Source: Pleurotus ostreatus/Saccharomyces cerevisiae fusant (Eukaryota; Opisthokonta). From it: DNA of 47,160 nucleotides. The notes below the pieces were generated by a model. It saw nothing but the letters and a program-made list of their open reading frames with translations. It searched no databases and was not told the origin of the DNA. Where the stretch lies: the NCBI GenBank assembly GCA_024196135.1, contig JAMQCK010000160.1:1-47160 (forward strand), given 5' to 3'. Each line of letters starts with the position of its first letter. Within the stretch, counting starts at the first letter, position 1. The translations under genes and the position numbers were made by a program. Shown here piece by piece: positions 32,601-43,381 of the stretch.

Positions 32601-32717
32601 GGGTGGTGGCCAGGATGCAGTATAAGGAGCGTCGACGACTACGAGCTTCACTACTTTCCTGCAATTTGCGGATCCACCAGTTCACCGTCATCGCTCTTCA
32701 AGCTCACTACTGCAGAA
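29669..32717. other. 3-kb gene-poor region
   Basis: Beyond the promoter of the CDF gene (left) and of the dehydrogenase (right; a TATAAGG element at about 32620-32626), I find no frame over about 80 codons with recognisable sequence, no tRNA fold and no terminal repeats. Short frames on both strands lack domains. It may be decayed mobile-element sequence, but nothing in it proves that. Confidence 0.5.
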
Positions 32718-34105
32718 ATGACTACCACTGTCAAGGCATACGGCGTCACGGGCCCCAACGAGCAGCTGAAGCCGCTCTTCATCGAGCGTCGCGCGCCGGA
32801 CGACAACGACGTCGTCATCGACATCAAGTACGCGGGTGTCTGCCACAGCGACATCCACACGCTTCGTGGAGTGCGTATGCGCCTGTCTCTCTCCCCCACG
32901 ATGAACACAAGAGTGCTAACGGCGAGACCAGGACTGGGGCGAGATCCCATTTCCCATGGTTGTTGGCCACGAGATTACCGGCGTCATTCGCAGCGTCGGC
33001 AAGAACGTTACTAAGTTCAAGGTCGGCCAGAACGTCGGTGTCGGTACTCTCGTGAATTCCTGCCGCACTTGCGAGAACTGCAAGGATGGCGAGGAGCCGT
33101 ACTGCCTCGGCAACGACAAGCTCCCTGGCTATGTCGCCACGTACAATAGCAAGGTCAGTTTCACAAACCTGACCTGCTGCCCGAAGCTGGTTGCTCAACG
33201 TGCATGATAGGACCCGAAGGCGAACTTCACACCGACGGCGGGCGGGTACTCGCAGATGATCGTTGTCGACCAGGACTTCGTCTTGAGCATCCCGGACAGC
33301 ATGCCTCTGGACAAGGCGGCCCCGCTACTTTGTAAGTAGTGTGAGTCCTTCACCGTTGAGATGATTTCTTGACACTGGAGCAGGCGCCGGGATCACGATG
33401 TACTCGCCGCTCCGCTTCTGGAACGCCGGTCCTGGCAAGCGCGTCGCTATCATCGGCCTGGGTGGTCTCGGTCATGTCGGCGTCAAGATCGCGAAGTACG
33501 TTGGACGCTGTTCGTTTCTTTCCTGAGAAACTAACCTCAACTAGGGCCCTCGGCGCGGAGGTCACCGTCCTCTCCCAATCCCTTAGCAAGAAGGAACTCG
33601 GCCTCAAACTCGGTGCTGACCAGTACTTCGCAACGGCGGACGCGCAGACCTTCGAGACCCTCAAGGGCCACTTCGACCTCATCCTCAGCACCGTCTCCGC
33701 GAACCTCGACTTCAACCAGTACTTGTCGCTCCTCCGCCGTAACGGCAGCCTCGTCGAGGTGGGCCTGCCCGAGGAGCCGATGAAGGTCCACGCGTTCAGC
33801 CTTGTTCTCGGCCGTCGCAGCATTTCCGGGTCTTCGGTTGGCGGTCTCAAGGAAACGCAGGAGATGCTGGACTTCTGTGGTATGTACCCGGTGCTTCATT
33901 TGGGTGCGTCTGAATCTCATCAACATCGTAGCAAAGCACGAAATTACTGCTGATATCGAGACCATTTCGGCCTCTTACATGTGAGTTCCCCGCTCATATC
34001 GTCTTCGAGCGCACCACTGAACAATGTCGCAGCAACGAGGCTTGGGAGCGGGTGCTCAAGTCCGACGTGCGCTTCCGCTTTGTCATAGACATATCCACGC
34101 TGTAA
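32718..34105 (+). CDS. Zinc-dependent NADP-type alcohol dehydrogenase (CAD/ADH6-like)
   Basis: Medium-chain dehydrogenase/reductase that interconverts aldehydes (often aromatic or cinnamyl-type) and alcohols. The start at 32718 gives [19 protein letters not shown]. Motifs: catalytic zinc [13 protein letters not shown] and GHEITG, structural zinc [15 protein letters not shown] (C-x2-C-x2-C-x7-C), Rossmann [20 protein letters not shown], then SQSLSKKE, where Ser after the beta strand favours NADPH. Other conserved stretches are [22 protein letters not shown] and the end [11 protein letters not shown]. The stop is TAA 34103-34105. Seven exons with about 48-57 nt introns splice in frame. It could act on lignin-derived aldehydes in a wood decayer, but that is inference. 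It is convergent with the NmrA-like gene. Confidence 0.95.
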
Positions 34106-34418
34106 GATCTTAGAATAACTATACTGCACGGAAAAATGTGCCCTGGACAAAAAGCATTGCATTGCCAACAATGAAGTTCGACCGCTTCGATGCAGATGTG
34201 ATGAGGCGCTGGCCATCCACACCCTTCCCATTTATTAAGCCACAACGTGTGGGATCGCGACAGTGATGACTCCCAGACGCAGCGGACAGATTGCTTGGGA
34301 CTTGGCGTGGTCCCCTTGTGAAGCGAATGGCAGTTAATTTGGCTCGTTCGAACTACGACTTGTAAGGACAACTGGACAAGCACTAATATTACAACAGTGA
34401 GTGGGCAGCTTCCAACGC
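34106..34418. other. Short convergent 3' interval
   Basis: 313 bp between the converging dehydrogenase and NmrA-like stops. I see no gene or RNA. Confidence 0.5.
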
Positions 34419-35434
34419 TCAGACCAGGTTCAAAGATTCCTTCACCGACTTCCAAGTATGTCCCTTCCATAAGTCATTCGCCCCGCCGGCGCCATCCCCG
34501 TCGCATATCTTCGTTTCCGTGTTCAGAAGCCCCCGCTCGACAAAGTTCTGTAGCTGCTGCAGGAAGGCCGTAGTGATCCTCTCGTGCTTCCTGGGCACCT
34601 CGTCGACCTCCACGACTGGCGCGTTCAAGAGTGCTCCAAGTTCTCGGAATGTTATGTGACCGCCCTCGATGCGCAGCGATTTGTTGGCGAGGTCGGACAG
34701 CGGATAGTGGGTGACGACGTAGGCGACGAATCCTATGGATTGTTAGCGAGCACCGAACGTTATCAAAGCTACAAAGCTTACCTCCGATGTCGCTTGAGTG
34801 CGTGACGGACAACAGCGTGTTCCCTTTGATGCCCTTGAGAAGGTTGATCTTCTTGTTGACGGTATAGCCGACCAGCGGGAGGGTGAAGGTCTCGAAGGCG
34901 CCGGTCTGCGACGAGGTCAGTCAAGGACAGATGAAGACGATTCATGACGACTGACGAAGATGCGCAAGGATGGCAGACCAATACTCTCAAGGTGCTCTAC
35001 ACGCGGTAGGTGAGTATAACAAAATTGGACTAAGCAGATAACATACCCGCGACCTGGATCTTTGGCGCCAGGAAGGGCGGCGCCTCTGCCAAAGGGAACC
35101 CCTTGCTAACCGTCCCGAACTCGCTCGGGACGAAAAGCTTAACGCCGGCCGCTTTCGCTGCATCGGCGAGGGGAATCTGCTGGATGATACCGCTGCCGAG
35201 CGAGATGACGACCTCGACTTTGTGCTCGCGAAGGATGCTCGCGGTGCCCTGGACGTCATCGTAGTCGATGCCGGCGTGAGCAACCTCTTTGGGGAGCCAC
35301 TCGGGCCGCGGAGTAGTCTTGCGGGTGAGCACGAGCACGGAGACTCCAGGGGTGGAGGTCAGGCCCTGGAGAACGGCTTCCCCAATCGCACCCTGCACGC
35401 CGGAAACAGCGAAGGACTTGAAGGCCGAGGACAT
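34419..35434 (-). CDS. NmrA-like / isoflavone-reductase-like NAD(P)-binding protein
   Basis: Atypical short-chain reductase fold. The start at 35434 (MSSAFKSFAVSG) puts the dinucleotide motif GVQGAIG at residues 12-18; an upstream in-frame Met is possible but less typical. Then come VLVLTRKT, a VISLGSG strand, AAKAAGVKLFVPSEFG (the family's PSEFG signature), GHLESIGLPSLRIF-type sequence after splicing, TGAFETFTLPLVGY and SDIGGFVAYVVTHYP. It ends SVKESLNLV (TGA 34419-34421). About 290 residues over four exons, normal for the family. It may be a redox sensor or an aromatic-compound reductase; the substrate is unknown. Confidence 0.9.
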
Positions 35435-35878
35435 ATTGTGCGAAGAGGCTACTAAGTCAACGAAGGAGAGCGATTCTGGTGCTTTCATGTCCGCACGGTG
35501 CATACTTATAGGATGGACTCACAGTATTGGTAAGCGAGCGTCGATGGTCGATGCGTATCCGTGAGTCAATGAAGACGTGCGAGTCGGACATGCTCGATCA
35601 CATGTAGTCCTAGACATGCGCGCGCGCGGATACGAGCCAGCGGCGCCTGCGATATGCAGAATCCAATGACTCAAATTCTCAAGAGGCGGTTGAGCGCCCG
35701 GGCGCTATCCCGATCAAGTGGACTTTGATTCAGCATAGGGAATACTTTTCGAACAGAACCTAAGTGAAGAGCGCAAGAGGAAGATGTACGGGTTAGATGA
35801 GAACTTGGGTAGACAGGACGATATCGCACCTATATCACAATACAAGACAAGTAGTCACACCTCAGCGAACCGGTCCGC
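35435..35878. other. Promoter of NmrA-like gene and 3' flank of 7TM paralog B
   Basis: 444 bp without a gene. It contains a short alternating CGCGCGCG run near 35620. Confidence 0.45.
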
Positions 35879-37307
35879 CTATATCCTGCTCTCCGTTTGC
35901 GCCAGACGTATCACCTTTGGCGGGTCCGGTGGATTCGTCGTGTCCTCGTGACCAAAGCTGACTGTCTGCCGCGTCAACGTCGTACTAGCGGGGTTCGTCG
36001 CGACCGCCCAACGCGATGCGTCGGAGGGAGTCATAGTGCCCTGGCGCGCCACCCCGAGCGTGACGCGCACGTTGATCAACATGTACGCGATGGCAGAGAT
36101 CTCGGCCGTGCAGTCCATGACGGGGAGGAAGAGCGGCCAGTGTATTGCGTAGAAGACAAGCAGGACGGCATCGTATGCGCTGCAAAGGAACGGCATACGT
36201 CCTTGAGCCAACTGGATGAAGGGGCAAGAAAGCCGACTTACAGGATGAGTGCAGCACTTTCGACGAAGATAATCAGGCTTTCCTACAGGGTGTCAAAATC
36301 GAGAAGAGCGCGAACAGAAAAGCACTTACGGAGAGGCATGGACCATCACAGCGTGACGAGTGCTTGGCCGACTTCCAGAGCCGCCATGAGATCATGACTG
36401 GGCCCGTTCGTGAGCCTTGCTGTGTTCAATTGAGTGGGAAAAGAGGGTGTACCTGTGCAATACGAGTTCACTCTGATTCGCAGTCGCTAGCGTCAATAAT
36501 GAGCGCAGAAGGAGAACAAAGCATCTCACAACAAGTCCAACGCGAGGATCAAGATGGTTGTCACATAGCTCCGTTGACTCTTGAAGCTGCTGCCGGTGCC
36601 AGGTGAGCTTTCCTGCGTCGTTTGCATCAATTTATTTTTCTGTAGCAGGTGGCAGCCTTGATCAAGCTCACCGCGTAGTGGCTGATCAGCTCCCCGAATG
36701 CTGTAGCTGCGCCGATATTCAGACTATTCAGCTGTACCGGGAACGTTGGACTCACCAACGGCCCCAACGAGCGAAAGGAGCGGAATGCAGACGATCCATT
36801 TGCGATCTTGCCATACGATGTACAGGCGATATATCTGCAGGACGTCAATCACCTGACGAGTCAGAGATTGAATGTCACGGTGCCGTACCACGAGGAGATC
36901 GGCGACCGTAACCGTAAAGTATACGACCGCGGTCTTGACGAAATAGAGCGGCTGGTCCGAGTCGGTGAGGTACGAACTCCCCACCGGACTCCAGAAGATA
37001 GTTCGATACAGCTGCACGCAACAAAGCGCCCAGTGCTGCAGCGGAGATTTTAGCAGGGCAGCGAAGATATAGCAGGGCATCGAATTTCATCTGCCAGATT
37101 ATGGCGAATGCGATTGAGCTGACGCACCAAGGTAACGGCCACAGTCAGGATGATGATGCCTGCAAGGATCCACCAGTTCAAAGCTTTCCGACGACGGATC
37201 CGTTCCCTGCCCATGTAGAAAATCGAAGGGAGGGAGAGGGTAAGGAAAAGCCCTTGAAGGAGCGATTGGACTGTGAAGCCCCAGAATCCGATCGCGGTGT
37301 CGTTCAT
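35879..37307 (-). CDS. Seven-transmembrane protein, basidiomycete family, paralog B
   Basis: Start at 37307 (MNDTAIGFWGF). TM1-2 exon with QSLLQGLFLTLSLPSIFYM and WWILAGIIILTVAVTL; exon starting HWALCCVQLYRTIF with TM3 TVTVADLL; exon starting IYRLYIVWQDRKW with TM4; a loop exon (IGAATAFGELISHYA); exon with TTILILALDLL; 20-nt microexon 36453-36472 (VNSYCT); exon with VMISWRLWKSAK; exon for TM6; and the final exon with YDAVLLVFYAIHWPLF and AYMLINVRVTLGVAR, stop TAG 35879-35881. The same exon order and phases appear in paralogs A and C. The short cytoplasmic tail is Thr/Ser-rich. It is likely a membrane receptor-like or scaffold protein; no biochemical function is known to me. Confidence 0.78.
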
Positions 37308-37618
37308 GATTTCGTGAAAACAGTAAGGAAGGATGCGAAGGAAAGGAGGAAGTGCGGAGCAAAGGAGGGAGGCGTGTGGGGAGGAGAGACCTTGAGAGCT
37401 GTCGGCGCGAGGTCATATAGATCCGAAGGCGGTGATGAGTACTCGCCGGCGTCCCACAGACGATTCGGCAGTTGAGGTCTGTCACTCACCCATCACTCTG
37501 GATGTGGCCTTGACGGGTGAACGATGATGGGGCCCGATGTTAGGCAGGCGAAGGTCCAGCCTTAGCAGAGGGAAGGTTCTCCCACACTTTATACTGCCGT
37601 CGGTCTGTATGGCACTAC
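37308..37618. other. Tandem spacer between 7TM paralogs C and B
   Basis: 311 bp separating the stop of paralog C from the start of paralog B, both on the minus strand. It must hold the promoter of paralog B. No TATA box is obvious. Confidence 0.45.
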
Positions 37619-39141
37619 CTACATTCCTTCGTGCAAAATCCCTACTATCTCTCCGCGGAAGAAGAGGTTGCGCCTAGATGAAGCCAGCATCAACGCCAGA
37701 GAGATCCGCATAAGAAGTGCTTTACCGGTCTGTCCAGATCTGTGAAGCGGCACCGCCGCATCGCTCGACGGGAGTCTCGCTGATGGCACCTTGACGTGGT
37801 CTTCAACAACCTTGTCATCAAACTGTTCGGCCGTTTGTTCCGTGCTTGAATCGCTCGTTGGGTACGCCACCGCCCACTCGAGCGCGCTGCGCCGAGCTGA
37901 GATACCCTCGCGCGCGATACCCAGGGACACCCGGACGCTGATCAGCACGTAGGCGGTAGCCGCGACCACTGGGACGTTGTCTATGAAGAGCAAGCATACG
38001 GGCTCGTGGAGTGCATAGGCGATGAGAGCGGCACCGCCGCAGGCTCTGTGCGAGTGAGATCTGGTGATTAGCGACAACGAACACAATGCATAACGCGTTT
38101 GCACGCACAGAGATGCGCCTGAGCTCTCAATAAATATGACGAGGGTGTCCTGTAATGCCCGGGGGTAAAGGCGGGACGCCAGTGATTAGATGAAGTACTT
38201 ACGGACAGTTTTGGGCCACCCATACGGACACCAGCTTGAGAGGACCTCCAAATACGCCAGGAGATCATCACTTTACAACAATAAGCCGTCGCAACGAGTC
38301 GGGGAAGGTGAGTTCCTCACGCGTGCAATAGGCGTTCAACCTGTTCATGAATTGACATCAGAGACAAAATCAGGATGCGCTCCAGTCGGTTCGCTCACGA
38401 CATATCCAGAGCAAAAATTGTGAAGATCCACTTCGAGAATGGGGGCTCGAAGGTACTGTCTGCGGCGTGCTCTGACTAGGTTTCGGTCAATCGATGGATC
38501 TTATGCATGGAAAAAAGCGCTCACGTCGCAATGTATGTATGATTCATAGATTTCTGCAGCTATTGGATCTTCGTTCAGTGGCCACAGGAACTGGCTCAGC
38601 ATAGACTTACCAGAGGCTGCAATGAGTAGTAAGATGGGCAAGATAATGACGGAAGCTCGATCCTTCCATACGATATATAGGCGGTAGATCTACGACAGAA
38701 GGGGGTGTTAGTTGATACTGGTGACAAGCATACGACAATATGTTCCTTACGAGGAGCATATCAGCGACAGCAATAGAGACGTATAGCAAAGCTGTCTTCG
38801 CCAAATACGGCGGATCGTACACATCTGCGATGTAATGGTTCGCGTCGGAGACGTCAGGCGAAAATAATGCCCTGAAGAGTCGTGCGAAGGCGATAGACCA
38901 GTGCTTAAGGGGCATAGTGAGCACATCACCGTAAACAGGAAAAGAGCCAACATACTGCAGTCACGCTCGCTATCAGCGTACAGACTCCTCCGAAGACCCA
39001 TTTGTCAAGAGGCCGGCTCTGCGTTCGCCTTTGCAGCATGAAATATAAGGACAGAAAGGCCGTCGACAGGAACAAGCCCAGAAAGAGCGTCTGAATTGCG
39101 AAGCTGACGAAGAAGATGCGCATCAGCGTGCCGTCTGCCAT
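37619..39141 (-). CDS. Seven-transmembrane protein, basidiomycete family, paralog C
   Basis: Start at 39141 (MADGTLMRIFFVSF); the frame upstream has another Met, but this one matches paralogs A and B. Exons: TM1-2 (QTLFLGLFLSTAFLSLYFML, VFGGVCTLIASVTA), HWSIAFARLFRALF with TM3 SIAVADMLL, IYRLYIVWKDRASV with TM4, a small loop exon (EIYESYIHCD), an exon with SKWIFTIFALDMS, microexon 38321-38340 (LNAYCT), an exon with MISWRIWRSSQAG, an exon with DTLVIFIESSGASL, and a last exon with AYVLISVRVSLGIAREG and a Ser/Asp-rich tail to TAG 37619-37621. One acceptor before MISWRIW is AAAG rather than CAG or TAG. It is tandem with paralog B. Confidence 0.77.
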
Positions 39142-40040
39142 GATATACAGTTGAGTTGAGGGCAGCAGCAAGAGCGGGAAGATGGTGTTCCTGTTCCACT
39201 GCGTCCTTATAGAGCGACGCACTAGCGATTGCACCGCCGTCCATTATAGTCATCTCTGGAGGTGGGGGCGTCGGACACTGCTATCCCAGATGAGACCTCA
39301 TGAATGACGACTGCGGGCTTCCAGCGAAGACCGATATCCGAGGATCAAGGACGAGGGGGCGAGGTAGCATCGCTCGCGCTTTGGAAACTTCAAAGGCGCC
39401 CGAGGATGAGCTCTTCATACTTTGCATTGTCAGCTATTTGGAAGGAGTCATGAAGGAGAACAGGCAGGTGCAAGGGATGCCAGGATCATGGCCGTCGCTG
39501 TTGAGTGCGCTTGTTATTATGTGTCTGGTCCATTTTGCCGCACATTGCCGAGCCAAACACCCGCGCCCATTGTTCCGTTGTCGGGCTCGTCCTGCTACAG
39601 ATCAGGCCGAAATTTGATGACCACCAGTCTTATGGCCATCGCAGTCGCCTCCAACTGCCATTCAAACCACACGCAACTCACAAGTCACAGGCAGCATTTT
39701 TCTCTAGAACAGAATGAACGGCTGAACATTAGGTAGGTACTATTGTGGTGGTATATGGTACATTGCGATGTTCCAGATTCTGTGTGGTATCGTGGACATT
39801 AGCGTGCGATGCGACAATATCAAGTATGTACATGGGCGTGTAGATGGTGTTGTTAAGTTCCAGGGAAGATGTGTCTGTCGTGAATGCGGCGGAGAGTGGG
39901 TGGTGAACGGGAAGCAGCGAACCAAAGGATGTCGATGAACGTAAACATCGACTCGACGGGCAGGAGCGCCAATATCAAAGGATAAGGATACCAGGCGTGC
40001 GGGGAGTACGAAGGCCAAGCACTGAACCAACAGTCCCGGC
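39142..40040. other. Intergenic region between 7TM paralog C and NIPA gene
   Basis: About 900 bp. A plus-strand frame at 39300-39617 lacks features. I see no RNA gene or repeat and treat it as promoter plus 3' flank. Confidence 0.45.
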
Positions 40041-41938
40041 TTAGTGCCTTGCCACGGTCGGTGTCCGTTGCCCCTCGTCTTCCTGCGCGGCCTTCCACTC
40101 GCCGAACTGGTTCTCCCCGTCCTCCAACGGCTCGTCGATCAAGCTCGCCGACCGGCTACGCGCAGCGCTGTTCACCCCATAGGGCCCGATGCCGCTGCTG
40201 AGCAGCCCGACAGCCTCCACGTCCCCGCTCCCACTCGCACCACCGGCGTTGATGCCCTTGCCGCGGTGCTCGTCCTCTGCGTGGCGCAGGGGATTTTGGT
40301 GGTGGTCGACATCGTCATCCTCGCCCAAATCGTCATCGCTGGGCTCGCCGACTGTCCACAACACATGCTGCTCGCCGGCCTCGGGATTATCATCCTCGGC
40401 AAGGCCTTGCGCTTCCTCGTCGTCGACCTTCTTGCTCCGAGGACGCTTGGGACGCGGGCGCGCCTCAGCTGCGACCTTGCTAGCGTCCGGCACCTCGGGC
40501 TTCTTGTGGGTGAGGAGGACGACACCCGAGATCAAGATGAGGATAGCCACAAAGATGAGGAACAGCGTCCATGGCTGATACGCGTCAACTTCGTTGTTGA
40601 AGATCAACGAGTCGAGGAAGCTGCAAGAGGATAAGATGAGGCAAGAGAATGGCAGCATGAAACGTACCCCGACGCAGTATAGACACCGTAGAATACTGGA
40701 ACGACCAGCGTTGACTCATATACCTTCAGACCCTTGTTCAAGCAGATGATTTGCATGACGGCCGTGCAAGCGAGTAGAATGATCGTGAAGATGGGAGCGG
40801 CGTGTCCGAACTGGTTGCCAGTGTTCTCGTGCGAAAGCGAACCGGACAGAAGCTTGACGGTCGCTTTGGCGAAGACAAGACAGAGACCGGCAAGTCCGCC
40901 GCCTGCGCACGCCCAGCCGATGCCCAGCGTCCAGGCAATCAGCTTGTCGTCCTTCGTAGCCGTCCATACTTCAAGATAGTACGTGAGCATCGTCATGATG
41001 TACGTCCAGAATGCCGCGACGGAGCGGAAAGCTCGTACGATGGCATTGCCGCCGTTCGGGTTCGTGGGAGGTGGGCGAGGGGAGGTCGAGATCTCATTGC
41101 GTGAGACGAGAAGACGGTCGAGGCGGTCGGTGCAGATGAGATGGAAGATGAGGGAGATGGCCATGACAAAGAAGTAGCCAAGCCAGCCTCCGCGTCGCCA
41201 GAGGTGTGTGAGGCTGTCCACGTCTGTGCCTTCAGCAAGGCCAGAGTTGATGCTGCCAAAGGCGACGATGCCAATGACGCCCTGAGATACAAGTTAGCTC
41301 GATACAGAATGTAGGCGCTAAGCTGGACGAACGAGGATGATCGTGACGGTGCCCTGACGAAACGTTAGGCTCGGCGTGTCGAAAGAGGATAGCAGGACGC
41401 ACGTAGATGTCAGTAGACGTTACTGGTGTGCCAACAAGGAAACGCGCAAACAGAAAGTTGAAGATAAGGGACGTGGACCCGAGAGGTGCGACATATTCTG
41501 GTAACCAGTGAGTGTGAGACACGCATATCGCAGTTGCTGCAGGACGTACCTGCACGCATATACTCTAGTGCGAGCGTAGATCCTATAAGCTGGGACAATC
41601 TGAGGGGAGCCGTGAGCGGCGAAGGTGGGGCAGCTGGGTAGCACTCACATATACAACAACATGCCGAGCAACCATAATGGTCGCATCCAGTCCTTCCTTC
41701 GTTGCGCTTTCGGTACATGACTTGTACGCACCTATCCCTGGTGTCAGGGATGCACTGAGGTCTAGAGTGGGTCACGCACATGGTCTAACTTGGTAAGATT
41801 GAGTCCCGCCGCGTTCAGGATGCTCGCGAGCAGAATGATCGCCAGTCCTATAATGAACGCGACGACCGGGCTCCCATGACGTCTGTGCACTCCTTCAGGC
41901 GGTGGGACTACGTCGTCGGAGGGGCCGTTGTCAGACAT
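40041..41938 (-). CDS. NIPA-type magnesium transporter
   Basis: Multi-pass Mg2+ transporter of the NIPA/DMT superfamily, plasma or endosomal membrane. The start at 41938 (MSDNGPSDD) is the first ATG in frame. Segments: VVAFIIGLAIILLASILNAA followed by GLNLTKLDH, MRPLWLLGMLLYM, LSQLIGSTLALEYMRA, the family hallmark YVAPLGSTSLIFNFLFARFL followed by GTPVTSTDIYGT, GVIGIVAFGSIN, further TMs, and LVVPVFYGVYTASG, another hallmark. After the last TM (LFLIFVAILILISGVVLLT) there is a tail of about 150 residues that is charged and acidic with KRPRSKK, probably cytosolic and regulatory. TAA at 40041-40043. About eight exons; most junctions read cleanly. It shares a 281-bp divergent promoter with the PY-motif gene. 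Confidence 0.9.
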
Positions 41939-42219
41939 CGGCAAGCGTTCGTCGCCGTCGTGGCCGTGGAGGACAAGGAGAGAAGACCTGTCACCGTTGT
42001 TGATGCCGACGCGCTCGACAGTGACGCCGCCGCCGACACGTGCGCGCTCCGTCGGCAGATCGCCGGCGTCGCCGTAATAACCCCATTGATGATGCGCCCG
42101 CCGCCGCCCGGCGGATGCCGCTGCGAGACCGTTCCGGAATCCGAGACGCACAGCCGCGCTGGGGGAATGTCATCGCGATGCGCGACAACAGCTCTTCCTC
42201 ATCAACCACCACCAACACC
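41939..42219. promoter_or_regulatory. Divergent promoter between NIPA and PY-motif genes
   Basis: Only 281 bp separate the two head-to-head ATGs, so cis elements are probably shared. Both strands stay open through much of it because of biased composition; there is no in-frame ATG for the NIPA frame upstream of 41938. Confidence 0.4.
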
Positions 42220-42754
42220 ATGTTCTACACGACCCTATATGTTCTGGCAGTAGCCCCCTCCCTTGCAAGGGCAGCTATCTGTGCCTTCGAGTGCGTATAT
42301 CCCATGCTCTCCCCTTCGACCCCGCACTGACTTGATCCCCCCAGTGATGACAACTGTGATTCTTCGTATTCTCCCGGCACTTACTTTGGTATCGCAGCAG
42401 CAGTCTGTACGTGCTCGACAGCTATGTCTCTATTCACTCACTTACATCCCCTCAGTCTGCCTCATCTTCCTGCTGCTCGTCTGCTCCGTAATCGCTCGTC
42501 GAAGAAGGATGCGCCGCAACAAGACGTTCATGCAGATGCAGATCGGCGGAGCCACTGCACTAGGACCAAATCCCCGTCCAGCATACTCCCAGCCATTCTA
42601 CGCGCCATGGAACCGACCAACAGTTCCCCCATCTGCTGACGTCAATTCGCCCTACTTCCAACCCGCACCTCCCTACGAGCCGCCTCAGACACCCCTTGCT
42701 CCCGGAGTCACCGAGCCTTCGTATCCTCCGCCATCCTACAAGCAGCCGCTGTAA
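42220..42754 (+). CDS. Small single-pass membrane protein with cytosolic PPxY motif (Rcr/Shisa-like)
   Basis: Three exons: 42220-42290, 42345-42406 and 42456-42754. The signal peptide (MFYTTLYVLAVAPSLARA) is followed by a tiny lumenal segment with two Cys (AICAFDDDNCDSSYSPGT), one TM (YFGIAAAVFCLIFLLLVC), a basic stop-transfer RRRRMRRNK, and a Pro/Tyr-rich tail ending PPPSYKQPL. PPSY is a PY motif that binds WW domains of Rsp5/Nedd4 ubiquitin ligases. The layout resembles yeast Rcr1/Rcr2 and animal Shisa-like adaptors, so a role in ubiquitin-dependent sorting of membrane proteins is reasonable inference. An upstream in-frame ATG at 42178 would mask the signal peptide, so I prefer 42220. Confidence 0.75.
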
Positions 42755-43381
42755 TCCTTCTCCCTGCTGCTTGCGTGCCGAATTTGCTTAGATTATATCT
42801 ATGATCTCGTTGTCCTTTGTACCATAGTACTTCCTATCAGTGTATCATTATGCGGACACCCCACCCTCAAGTTGGACTTGTACTTGATCTACCCCTCTAT
42901 CATATTTATGAGTCTCCGGTGTTACTCTAGGGTTAGTTGTATTCGCTATACACGGTATTCCGATGCATCTTCATTTCGAGTCTGGACCGACCTCCCTATC
43001 CGTGTCTTGCCGGCCTCAATACCTTCACGGTTCGTGTGCCAGTCGTGGATGCTTGCAGTTGAGCGCGAGGCTAGTTGCACCGTCTTCAAGCCAGTCCCCA
43101 TCGAAACATGCTGCCACAGACCACGAATGCCATCAGCAGGTGCGCCGGTGGGCAAGCCGACAAGCGAACCCAGACGAGCTAGGGACTGAGGGATAGCCGC
43201 CTACGCTGCCGCCGAAACGGTGTACGCGCGGCTGCGGGGTACACCACAACCATTCGCCTCAATTATGCGAGAGTAGTCGAGCGCGACGACGCGGCGCAGG
43301 AACTAGAGGAGAGGTTCGAGGGCGGCGGGAGGGAAATCGGAGCGCACCCCCGCCTGAGGCGCACGAAATCGCCCCCAGCAC
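42755..43381. other. Convergent 3' interval
   Basis: About 630 bp between the PY-motif gene and the TCP11-like gene stops. A frame at 42872-43189 and its antisense have no recognisable features. Confidence 0.45.
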
